Of a stretch of DNA of 64,000 bases, positions 18,558 through 26,495 are shown piece by piece. The position numbers and the translations under genes were made by a program. The number at the start of each line of letters is the position of its first letter. The first letter of the stretch is position 1. The DNA comes from Paenibacillus segetis (GTDB taxonomy: Bacteria; Bacillota; Bacilli; Paenibacillales; Paenibacillaceae): the NCBI RefSeq assembly GCF_014639155.1, contig NZ_BMFT01000002.1:124001-188000 (forward strand), in the 5' to 3' direction. The notes beneath the pieces were generated by a model that worked only from the letters and a program-made list of their open reading frames with translations, was not told the origin of the DNA and searched no databases.

Positions 18558-19184
18558 TCATGAAGCAAGGGTAGAATCCTGTGGGACCGGTCGTTGCTTT
18601 GCTTTGACGAGCCAGCCAGTTATCCGGAACACAATTTCACCAACAGCAATACCTGCCATTGCATCCGCGATGACATGTTGCTTAATGAACAACGTCGATA
18701 GGATGATCGTCCAAGATAAGAAAGCTACCGCCCAGCGAGCCGGCTTGTTTAAAATATGTGAACCTCTCAGCATCAAAAAGCAAGTAAGCACATGAATACT
18801 AGGAAAACCGTTATACGGTTCATCTAGTCTGTAAGTGATGGGTACGAAAAAGTTCCACCCCTCCCCTAATGTGGGCCGAGGGACCATGGTTGGATAGACC
18901 CAAAAAATAACGTTGGCAATTAATATTCCGATACAGACGGCAATGAGGGTATGATAGTATGCAGACCTTCGCTTTTGGAAGATCAAAAAGAGTGTGATAA
19001 AGATAAATGGATACCAAATAAAATAAAATATCGAAAAGAACGGTACAAACGGCGTGGCACGGTCAAACTGTGTTACAAGCAAATGCACGTCCGGTCTCGC
19101 GTGGTTCTGCAAAGAATATATTGTGCCTAGTAACGGAATAGACAAGAGCCAGAGAAGTGGCAGTTGGTTTTGTATTTTCTTCAA
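18558..19184 (-). CDS. PAP2-family membrane phosphatase
   Basis: A 208-residue integral membrane protein with about five or six helices. The phosphatase signature is present in part: FPSIHV (motif C2, His) and KQHVIADAMAG (motif C3, His and Asp), the nucleophile motifs of the PAP2/inositol phosphorylceramide synthase-like superfamily. The start is TTG 19184, since AAGGTGGG lies just upstream and the nearer ATG is out of frame. It lies 111 bases upstream of the LafA-like transferase on the same strand. A phosphatidate phosphatase that supplies diacylglycerol for glycolipid synthesis would fit, but undecaprenyl or sphingolipid-type phosphates are alternatives. Confidence 0.82.
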   Translation of the reverse strand: MKKIQNQLPLLWLLSIPLLGTIYSLQNHARPDVHLLVTQFDRATPFVPFFSIFYFIWYPFIFITLFLIFQKRRSAYYHTLIAVCIGILIANVIFWVYPTMVPRPTLGEGWNFFVPITYRLDEPYNGFPSIHVLTCFLMLRGSHILNKPARWAVAFLSWTIILSTLFIKQHVIADAMAGIAVGEIVFRITGWLVKAKQRPVPQDSTLAS

Positions 19185-19377
19185 GTCATTCCCACCTTTT
19201 TCTTAATCCTTCATTATTTTACCATAAAAATCAAGTTGTTTGTCATATATACCCATATCGTTATGCACACAACTTTGACTAAATGTTTCTACCGTACATT
19301 TATCGCAGATAAACCCACAAAGTATAATTGTGAGATTTGTTACCAAAATATGATATAACATTTTCGAGGGGGTACGA

Positions 19378-20856
19378 ATGACCATGATCAAAGAACTCAT
19401 AGAAGCCGGTTGGAATTTCGATAACAGTTATGCTCGTCTGCCTGGAACATTCTATACCCACTTGGACCCAACTCCAGTAAGCGCACCGCATTTGATTATT
19501 TGTAATGATCGACTTGCAGCCACCCTGGGGCTAAACGCTGAGGCGCTTCAGAGCGAAGATGGCGTAGCTGTATTTGCCGGGAATCAAATTCCGGAGGGCG
19601 CTGCACCGTTAGCTCAAGCTTATGCAGGGCATCAATTCGGATATTTCACCATGCTGGGCGACGGCCGAGCTATATTGATCGGGGAACAGATTACGCCTAG
19701 AGGTGAACGGGTAGATATTCAGCTCAAGGGTTCGGGTGAAACACCGTATTCTCGATCAGGCGATGGGCGAGCAGCACTGGGTCCCATGCTGCGTGAGTAC
19801 ATCATTAGCGAAGCGATGCACGGGCTTGGGATTCCGACTACGCGAAGTCTTGCGGTTGTGACGACAGGTGAGACCATCATCCGCGAGACCGAACTGCCGG
19901 GTGCTATTCTGACTCGTGTGGCTGCTAGTCATTTGCGTGTAGGTACGTTTCAATACGCTGCCAATTGGGGCAAAGACGGTGAGCTCCGGGACCTAGCGAA
20001 TTACACCATACATAGGCATTTTCCTGGCGTGGAGAATTCCTCTGAGAATCCATATCTTCGTCTGCTTCAGGAAGTGATCAAACGTCAAGCTAAGCTGATT
20101 GCGAAATGGCAACTGGTGGGCTTCATTCACGGGGTAATGAATACCGACAATATGGCGATTAGCGGCGAGACGATTGATTATGGCCCATGCGCTTTCATGG
20201 ATGTATACGATCCGGCAACGGTATTCAGTTCCATCGATCGGGATGGTCGCTATGCCTATGGTAACCAACCGAAAATGGCTGCATGGAATCTCGCACGGTT
20301 TGCTGAAGCTCTATTGCCGCTCTTGCATGATGACCGGGAACAGGCGATCAATCTGGCCCAGGATGCCATATCAAATTTCTCGGACTTATATCGTCGTCAT
20401 TGGCTTGAGGGGATGAGAGCGAAGCTAGGGATATTTAATGAAGAGGAACAAGACGAATCCTTGAGTATAGATCTACTTGACTTGATGTATAAACATGGTG
20501 CTGACTACACGAATACGTTCCTCGCATTAACGTTTGAACAGCTGGAGAATTCGGAGCTGAACGATAGCACCGAATTTAACGAGTGGCAGGTAAGATGGCA
20601 GGCAAGATTAAGTAGACAACAAGAACCGAAAGTTTCATCGCAAGCTTTAATGCGTAGCAGTAACCCTGCGGTAATCCCGCGTAATCACCGGGTAGAGGCG
20701 GCGCTTGAAGCCGCAGTGAATCAAGAAGACTACAGTGTAATGGAGCGACTGCTCGCTGTTCTTAGAAATCCCTACGAGCACACCTCCGTACAAGCTGAAT
20801 TCGCAGCGCTGCCTCCGAAATCTTGTGGTCCTTATCAGACCTTTTGCGGTACCTGA
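19378..20856 (+). CDS. selO: Protein adenylyltransferase SelO (YdiU/UPF0061 family)
   Basis: A pseudokinase-fold enzyme that transfers AMP from ATP to Ser/Thr/Tyr residues of target proteins and is linked to redox stress. The 492-residue length is normal. Signature stretches are [12 protein letters not shown] (about residue 98), [19 protein letters not shown] (about residues 117-135), [13 protein letters not shown] with DYGPCAFMD (about residues 255-285, metal and catalytic Asn/Asp), and [20 protein letters not shown]. The C-terminus ends YQTFCGT, with a Cys where many eukaryotic homologues have selenocysteine. The start at ATG 19378 follows GAGGGGG. It is apparently monocistronic. Confidence 0.95.
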   Translation: MTMIKELIEAGWNFDNSYARLPGTFYTHLDPTPVSAPHLIICNDRLAATLGLNAEALQSEDGVAVFAGNQIPEGAAPLAQAYAGHQFGYFTMLGDGRAILIGEQITPRGERVDIQLKGSGETPYSRSGDGRAALGPMLREYIISEAMHGLGIPTTRSLAVVTTGETIIRETELPGAILTRVAASHLRVGTFQYAANWGKDGELRDLANYTIHRHFPGVENSSENPYLRLLQEVIKRQAKLIAKWQLVGFIHGVMNTDNMAISGETIDYGPCAFMDVYDPATVFSSIDRDGRYAYGNQPKMAAWNLARFAEALLPLLHDDREQAINLAQDAISNFSDLYRRHWLEGMRAKLGIFNEEEQDESLSIDLLDLMYKHGADYTNTFLALTFEQLENSELNDSTEFNEWQVRWQARLSRQQEPKVSSQALMRSSNPAVIPRNHRVEAALEAAVNQEDYSVMERLLAVLRNPYEHTSVQAEFAALPPKSCGPYQTFCGT

Positions 20857-20958
20857 GGCTTCTGGATAGATGCTAGGTCAAGAATCAATTGAAATGTTCG
20901 AGCGGGTAAGCGGCAATATGACGAAGCTTTGGAGAACGTTAGTTCAGTAATCAAGGAA

Positions 20959-20984
20959 AAGGCCATCCTACACAGGATGGCCTT
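20959..20984 (-). terminator. Terminator between selO and the cupin gene
   Basis: AAGGCCATCC (20959-20968) and GGATGGCCTT (20975-20984) form a perfect 10-bp stem with a 6-base loop. On the minus strand it is followed by TTTTCCTTG, so it mainly serves the cupin gene; on the plus strand the U-tract is poor. Confidence 0.75.
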
Positions 20985-21024
20985 AAACTTACAGTTACAA
21001 ATTGCACTTTTTTGGTCAGTAATA

Positions 21025-21546
21025 CTAAACAGGAATAGCTTCATAGGCCAACTTCATAATGACATCTTTATGCTGAGGATACTCGGCCAACAGCTCGTCC
21101 TGTGTAAACAACTCGAAATCTTGAAATTCGAACCCAGGCGAAACCATACATCCTACTAAGGAGAATGTATCTTCATCCGTAACGGATGAACCAAAGATAG
21201 AATTTTTCGGAACTAGCACTTGTGGGGATTCCCCGTTATCTAAGTTTAATCCTAGTTTATATTCTTTATATTCCCCATGTTCATCAATAACATGAACTGT
21301 TAAAGGACTTCCGGCGTGATAATACCATAATTCATCTGATTTCAAACGATGAAAATGGGAGACATCATTAGAGCCTAATAGAAAGTAGATACTCGTGTAA
21401 AGTTTTCTCTTCCCTTCAAAATCTACGGATAATTCTTGAGCTGAAGTTTGTTCTTCGGATTCAAATGTTCTTTTGTAATATCCACCCTCTGGATGTGGAT
21501 CCAGTCCAAGCTTTGATACATAATATTGTGCATCATGTTGCTTCAT
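21025..21546 (-). CDS. Cupin superfamily protein, DUF985 family
   Basis: A 173-residue single-domain protein. The opening GLDPHPEGGYYKRTFESEEQ is typical of the DUF985/cupin_5 family, as are IYFLLGSNDVSHFHRLKSDELWYYH, which carries the cupin metal or ligand-binding His/Glu set, and LVGCMVSPGFEFQDFELF. Family members form beta-barrel dimers and are thought to bind nucleotide-sugar-like ligands or act as epimerase-like enzymes, but the function is unsettled. GGGAGG lies ten bases before the ATG. It is convergent with selO and is not obviously part of an operon. Confidence 0.88.
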   Translation of the reverse strand: MKQHDAQYYVSKLGLDPHPEGGYYKRTFESEEQTSAQELSVDFEGKRKLYTSIYFLLGSNDVSHFHRLKSDELWYYHAGSPLTVHVIDEHGEYKEYKLGLNLDNGESPQVLVPKNSIFGSSVTDEDTFSLVGCMVSPGFEFQDFELFTQDELLAEYPQHKDVIMKLAYEAIPV

Positions 21547-21582
21547 AGCAGTATGCCTCCCATTAGATGTGTATGATGAAAC

Positions 21583-21633
21583 AGAAAACCCAGGAGATAT
21601 TGTTCACTTCTTCGAGTGGACAATATCCCTGGG
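21583..21633 (-). terminator. Long bidirectional hairpin downstream of the GH5 gene
   Basis: CCCAGG-A-GATATTGTTCACT (21589-21608) pairs with AGTGGACAATATC-CCTGGG (21615-21633): 19 bp with one bulge and one G-U pair, and a TCTTCG loop. On the minus strand the stem is followed at once by a U-rich run (GTTTTCTGTTTC), so it should terminate the GH5 transcript before the cupin gene. Confidence 0.75.
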
Positions 21634-21766
21634 ACCTAAATTTTTTAACACGCGCATCATATTCGAAGCCTTTATAGGATTCGGTAGAAACTTGCAGGCC
21701 CTATCCCAGCGATTATATGAGAGAAATCTAAAATGGTCAAGATTGTATGATATACTCGACTATTTG

Positions 21767-23119
21767 TTATGCCTTGGTGTATTTCTCAATCAGTGCTTCA
21801 AGCTCGTTCCAATGCTCGCAGTTCTCCCAGCGGAACGATTCCGGCAGCTTGGACATTTCCTCCCATGAACGTTTTTGCAGGTAGGGCTTCAGGTTCTGTT
21901 CCACACAAATCACTTGCATGATTGTTCTCATACGGAATTGGAGCGGATAACGTTCCTCCTTGGAGATGGGCTTGAAATAGGTTTCCGCCATGTAATCTAC
22001 CAAGGCTTCGCCCTTCTCCTGCTCTTTATGTTGATTCCAAACCAGCTTGATTTCTTCGGTCAATTGGCGCCATGGGGTTTCTTCTTTCGGATATACAATT
22101 CCCATCACGTTAGCGTCCTTATAAAGCCACAGTGCCCAAGATACATCATTCTGTTCACACAAATCGAGCATATCCTCAATAATCGTCATCTGGAAGTCGA
22201 TGTCTTCCTTCTCATACACCAATCCAAGCTCGCCGCACCAGAGCGGGCGCTTATATTTCTCGCGGATCTCAAGGAGACGGTGGAATTCCTCCGCGAAGAT
22301 CTCCTTACGGCGTTCGCGGCTCATTTCATGCGTAAGTACGGCCGGTTCTTTTACGAACGGATAGAAGTGGAACTCGTAGGCGATTTGCGGATCGTCCATC
22401 GGATCGAGCATGGAAAAGTCCGTCGTAAAGGCATTGCCCTCAATGAAAATAATATGCTTCTGATCATATTTACGAATTTCTGCTACCACTTTACGGTAGA
22501 AATCATTGAACACTTCCGCGTTGGTAACCAAAGAAGGTTCGTTTACAATATCGTAAGCGGCAATCCAAGGTTGCTCCTTGTAATATTGCGCGATGTGGCC
22601 CCAAAGGCCGATGACGGTATCACGTAGAGCACCGTACTCCCAGAATAGCGGCAGACCGGAGTAGGTATCGCAGTGCCAGTCCGGGTTTTGTCCGCCAGGA
22701 ACGGAGTGAAGCTCCAAAATCGCGTAGATCTCGTATTTTTCACATAAGTTAATAATATGATCCAGATATTTAAAACCATCATTTTTATATACGCCCGGAT
22801 TTTGATCATCGATAAAGTACTTATAGTTAAAAGGAAGCCGCAGATGGTTGACGCCGATCTTTTTCAAAAATTCAAAATCCTTTTCATCCATATATTCCAT
22901 CAAGAAGCGATCGAAGAAATCTGTACTGCGTTCCTTGCCGTATACTTCATCAAATGCCTTTTTAATCATGGTATCCGTACCCGGAAGACCGATTAAAAAA
23001 TGCTCCAAATTCATCCATGTACCTAGGTTGAAACCGCGGAACAAGATTTTTTCACCGTTAACTGTAAAATTCTCGCCTGTAACCTGAACAAAGTGATTTG
23101 TAGGAGTAGTTGTGGTCAT
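21767..23119 (-). CDS. Glycoside hydrolase family 5, cytoplasmic
   Basis: A 450-residue (beta/alpha)8 hydrolase without signal peptide. Typical GH5 elements are LFRGFNLGTWMNLEHF, GVNHLRLPFNY, LELHSVPGGQN, the acid/base Glu in YDIVNEPSL (about residue 190) and the probable nucleophile Glu in LWCGELGLVY (about residue 300). Being intracellular, it probably trims imported beta-linked oligosaccharides rather than polymers. It follows two permease genes and a binding lipoprotein on the same strand, so it is the last gene of that operon. Endoglucanase, exo-glucosidase and mannosidase activities are all possible. A good AGAGGTG site precedes the start. Confidence 0.88.
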   Translation of the reverse strand: MTTTTPTNHFVQVTGENFTVNGEKILFRGFNLGTWMNLEHFLIGLPGTDTMIKKAFDEVYGKERSTDFFDRFLMEYMDEKDFEFLKKIGVNHLRLPFNYKYFIDDQNPGVYKNDGFKYLDHIINLCEKYEIYAILELHSVPGGQNPDWHCDTYSGLPLFWEYGALRDTVIGLWGHIAQYYKEQPWIAAYDIVNEPSLVTNAEVFNDFYRKVVAEIRKYDQKHIIFIEGNAFTTDFSMLDPMDDPQIAYEFHFYPFVKEPAVLTHEMSRERRKEIFAEEFHRLLEIREKYKRPLWCGELGLVYEKEDIDFQMTIIEDMLDLCEQNDVSWALWLYKDANVMGIVYPKEETPWRQLTEEIKLVWNQHKEQEKGEALVDYMAETYFKPISKEERYPLQFRMRTIMQVICVEQNLKPYLQKRSWEEMSKLPESFRWENCEHWNELEALIEKYTKA

Positions 23120-23142
23120 TTTTTAGCACCTCTGTGTGTTTA

Positions 23143-23988
23143 TTAGTTTTTCATGCCTGTCGTAGCTACGCTTTGAATAAAGAATCGTTCACCTGCGAGG
23201 AACACGGCCACCATCGGAATGGTTGCAAGCACGGTTCCGGCCATCAGCAAGCCGTAGTCCATCGTATGTTCGGTTTGGAATGCTTTGAGACCTAACTGCA
23301 ACGTTTTTAAGTTGTCATCATTGAGATAAATGAGCGGTGCCAAATAGTCATTCCACATGAAGGTGAACGTAAAGATCGTTAAGGTAGACAAGCTCGCTGC
23401 AGATAACGGCATCATAATTCTCCAAAAGATTTTCCATTCGTTATAACCATCTACCCGTGCAGCTTCATTAAGCTCATTAGGCAAACTCATGAAAAATTGG
23501 CGCATCAGGAAAATCCCAAAGCCACTAAATAGTTGGATCAAAATGTAACCGCTGTGCGTGTTGTATAAGCCCAGACTGCTAACTACTGAAAATTGAGGAA
23601 CCATGATGGAATGCCATGGCATCATTAAGTTGGTCATGAATAAAATAAAGATCAAGTTTTTAAACGGAATTTTTAACTTGGCAAACGCGTAGGCGGCCAT
23701 GGAGCAAATCACGACTTGTAGTACGGTAATGATAACTGACAGCTTCACTGTGTTTAGAAAATATTGAGCAAAAGGAATGGCTTGCCAAACTTCCTTGTAA
23801 TTGTCCAAGTATAAGGTTTGCGGAATCCAATTCATGGGATTCTTAAACAAATCAACATCCGTTCGTAAGGAAGCCGAAATCATCCATAAGAATGGAAAAA
23901 GAGTAGCAAGCGAAAAGATAACTAGAACCAAGAGCAGTAGATAATAGGGCAGTTTAGTTCTTTTCGTTGTATTGATGACGGTCAGCAT
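23143..23988 (-). CDS. Carbohydrate ABC transporter permease, MalG type
   Basis: A 281-residue membrane subunit of a CUT1 importer with six predicted helices and the EAA loop NEAARVDGYNEWKIF (about residue 185). The N-terminal region (FPFLWMISASLRTDVDLFKNPMNW) is the usual MalG/AraQ pattern. AGGAGAG precedes the ATG. It is flanked by the partner permease upstream (18 bases) and the GH5 gene downstream (23 bases). The system lacks its own ATPase. Confidence 0.93.
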   Translation of the reverse strand: MLTVINTTKRTKLPYYLLLLVLVIFSLATLFPFLWMISASLRTDVDLFKNPMNWIPQTLYLDNYKEVWQAIPFAQYFLNTVKLSVIITVLQVVICSMAAYAFAKLKIPFKNLIFILFMTNLMMPWHSIMVPQFSVVSSLGLYNTHSGYILIQLFSGFGIFLMRQFFMSLPNELNEAARVDGYNEWKIFWRIMMPLSAASLSTLTIFTFTFMWNDYLAPLIYLNDDNLKTLQLGLKAFQTEHTMDYGLLMAGTVLATIPMVAVFLAGERFFIQSVATTGMKN

Positions 23989-24006
23989 AGGTAGCTCTCT
24001 CCTTTC

Positions 24007-24900
24007 CTAGTAAGTGACCCATTTTTTCTCGAGCCTGAATTGAATTAAGGATATAACCATAATGATCAGGAATAGGACGGTTGACATGGCTGCAGCGTAT
24101 CCCATTCGATAATTCACAAAGGCCTCCTGATAAATTCTAAAGACCAACACGTTGGTCGAGCGGCCTGGCCCGCCGTCTGTCATGACAGAGACTAGATCGA
24201 ATACTTGGAAAGAGTTAATAATGGTAAGGACCATAACCATAAACAGAGTCGGTGATAAGCTAGGCAACGTAACATATAAAAATTGTTGAAACTTACTGGC
24301 GCCATCAAGCTCGGCAGCTTCATATAAATGCTGGGGAATGCCTTGAATACCAGCTAGCAAAATGATCATGTAGTAACCGAAGCTCTTCCAAACGGCTACA
24401 AGAATAATAGCTAATAGAGCCCACTGTGAAGACATGAGCCATTCCGGGGGATTCGCGATCCCAATGGCTTTTAGAATATAATTGATCGGCCCGGAAACGG
24501 GGTTAAACAAGAGTCCCCAAGCAATGGCGATCGACACCATGGACGTAATATAGGGAAAATAAAAGGAAATACGCAAATATTTGCGAAGGTGCAATATATT
24601 GTTCAAAGCAATAGCCGCAAACAAGGCTAATAGCATGGTTAACGGAACGAATAACAACGTGTATATAAAATTGTTCTTTAATGAAATAAGGAAATAGTCG
24701 TCCTGCAATAGTCTAGAATAGTTGTCGAGACCAACAAAGTTCGGCGTCACGTTAAATCCACCATAATCCGTAAAGCTCATGACGAGCCCGTAAACCAACG
24801 GTATAAAAATAAAAATTGCAAACAAGACGAAGGCCGGAAGAATGAATAACGTCCCCGGAATGTATGACTTGTAGTTGCGCAGACGTTGATTTGTCATCAT
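24007..24900 (-). CDS. Sugar ABC transporter permease, MalF type
   Basis: Partner permease with about six helices and the EAA loop YEAAELDGASKFQQF (about residue 205). The frame is open up to 24957, but AGGAGG lies just before the tandem ATG codons at 24900 and 24897, so the protein starts MMTNQRLRNYKSYIPG, as these permeases usually do (297 residues). The phrase LVSVMTDGGPGRSTNVLVF near the C-terminus is strongly conserved in MalF/UgpA-type subunits. It is the second gene of the operon that starts with the binding lipoprotein. Confidence 0.93.
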   Translation of the reverse strand: MMTNQRLRNYKSYIPGTLFILPAFVLFAIFIFIPLVYGLVMSFTDYGGFNVTPNFVGLDNYSRLLQDDYFLISLKNNFIYTLLFVPLTMLLALFAAIALNNILHLRKYLRISFYFPYITSMVSIAIAWGLLFNPVSGPINYILKAIGIANPPEWLMSSQWALLAIILVAVWKSFGYYMIILLAGIQGIPQHLYEAAELDGASKFQQFLYVTLPSLSPTLFMVMVLTIINSFQVFDLVSVMTDGGPGRSTNVLVFRIYQEAFVNYRMGYAAAMSTVLFLIIMVISLIQFRLEKKWVTY

Positions 24901-24988
24901 AGCAACCTCCTTTAAGATGTTATGCCCTGTAAATGCGGGCTCGGCTTCCGTTAACAAGCTAAGCGAAAGCCGAGTACGTGACTATAAA

Positions 24989-26281
24989 TTAGCGGTTAAG
25001 AACAGATTGACGATTTTTCAAAAAGTTTTGAATGGCTGTGGCGGAATCCTGCTCTTGGAATAAGAAGAGGTCGCGCTGCTCATTATACACACGATTCATC
25101 TCATCAATTTGCGGAACGGGTTGATTTTCTACCACGGTATTGGTCTCGAAGAAGTAGCCACTGCCTTGAATGCCTGTCGCGTTAAGGAATGCTTCCTTCG
25201 TTTTGTCACTGGAGTAGGCAGGCAACACGCTCGAATCAGCGATAATGGCTTCACCCTTTTCACCTGTTACAAACTGAACGAATTTAAAGGCTGCATCGGC
25301 ATTCGCACTTTTTGGATTAATTCCAATAAAGGTACTTACGCCACCAACTGTAATCGGATCTTTCACACCATCCGGTAATGGAAGAGGGGCCATATCAAAA
25401 TCGATATCGGTTTTGCCGGCAGCAATATCCGCTTTCAGCATGTTGAGCGTCCATTCTCCGTTAATCAGCATAGCTACATTGCCGCTTTCAAATTGCTTGA
25501 TCCAGTCAATGCTTTCCGCCTTCATTTTCTTATAGCTCATATGCGATCCATCCTGGTAGTACAGGCGATCAAGGTAATCAAGCCAGTTGCCAACAGGCTC
25601 CAGACTATCGTCAAGAATCGTTGTACCTTCTTGAAGTGCGCCCAGTGGTGCGATAAGCCAATCGGCATAATAGCCTCCCCATTGTTTGTCTGCCCCTTCA
25701 CCTTTCGTTAGGCTTTTGGCCAGCTCTGCATATTGCTCCCAAGTCATTTGCGAAGGAACCTCAATGCCTGCTTGATTAAAAAGGGCTTTGTTGTAGAACA
25801 ATGCATATTGTGAGGTGCGGTACGGAAGGGCATAATATTTTCCCTTCGTCAGCACCTCTGTAATATCCTGAAAGCTTGGTCCGTATGCGCCTACATCTAA
25901 ATTTGCCTCTTTAATTCGATCCGTTAAATCTATTAGCTGATTTTTGGAGGAATATAAGCCGAGGCTGCTTGTTCCGTTCATGCTGTAAACATCCATTTTC
26001 GAGCCGCCGGATAGATTGTTCATAATTTTCGTATTGTACTCGTCGGCATCGTTGCTAATGGTGGTCATCCGTACCTCAATGTCGCTGTTTTGGGCATTAA
26101 ACGCTTCAACGACTTTTTGCATATAGACTTCCTCATCGGTCCATGTGTAATATTCCAAGACGGTTTTTTCATTCCCCGAGTTATTGCTAGCGCTATCATT
26201 TTTACCTGAACCACAACCGGCTAAGACTAAACCGAGCGAGGCAATCAACATTAGACTGACGCAGCTTTTCTTTTTATTCAT
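24989..26281 (-). CDS. Extracellular sugar-binding lipoprotein, family 1
   Basis: A 430-residue lipoprotein with lipobox LAGC (Cys 23) and a family 1 solute-binding fold of the usual length. Conserved landmarks are LEYYTWTDEEVY, ALPYRTSQYALFYNKALFN and AMLINGEWTLNML. It is the first gene of the minus-strand operon (binding protein, MalF, MalG, GH5) and is transcribed away from a two-component system that probably controls it. The ligand is unknown; a beta-linked oligosaccharide is suggested only by the GH5 gene. Confidence 0.93.
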   Translation of the reverse strand: MNKKKSCVSLMLIASLGLVLAGCGSGKNDSASNNSGNEKTVLEYYTWTDEEVYMQKVVEAFNAQNSDIEVRMTTISNDADEYNTKIMNNLSGGSKMDVYSMNGTSSLGLYSSKNQLIDLTDRIKEANLDVGAYGPSFQDITEVLTKGKYYALPYRTSQYALFYNKALFNQAGIEVPSQMTWEQYAELAKSLTKGEGADKQWGGYYADWLIAPLGALQEGTTILDDSLEPVGNWLDYLDRLYYQDGSHMSYKKMKAESIDWIKQFESGNVAMLINGEWTLNMLKADIAAGKTDIDFDMAPLPLPDGVKDPITVGGVSTFIGINPKSANADAAFKFVQFVTGEKGEAIIADSSVLPAYSSDKTKEAFLNATGIQGSGYFFETNTVVENQPVPQIDEMNRVYNEQRDLFLFQEQDSATAIQNFLKNRQSVLNR

Positions 26282-26495
26282 GAAGAACCCCTCCTGTATC
26301 TGTGTTATGCTTTTAGTTTAAGTGTTTCTATTTACGGTAGTAAGGTTGAACTTTTATCCCCATCAGAGATATAGGAACCAATGAAACTGAGCATTTGAGG
26401 TTATTTTGCTACATTAGGTTGTATGAAACTTCAACCTTTACAGATGAGTACAAACTAATTAAATTTAACTTATTTATGGGGAAGGGGTGGCTTCT
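26282..26495. promoter_or_regulatory. Divergent control region between the ABC operon and the two-component system
   Basis: This 214-base AT-rich region holds promoters in both directions. The arms AAGGTTGAA (26342-26350) and TTCAACCTT (26430-26438) are exact inverted copies about 80 bases apart, each possibly a half-site for the response regulator encoded at 28039. The remaining sequence shows no strong -35/-10 pair that I can defend. The GGGGAAGGGG ribosome binding site for the kinase is at 26478-26487. Confidence 0.45.

Noticed and set aside
21569..21868. Plus-strand frame of 99 codons running into the GH5 gene
   Set aside because: It runs through the terminator hairpin and then antisense to GH5; the peptide shows no domain and no ribosome site.
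21875..22627. 250-codon frame antisense to the GH5 gene
   Set aside because: Long antisense frames are expected where the sense codon bias avoids certain triplets; it lacks a ribosome binding site and any recognisable motif, while the sense frame is a clear GH5.
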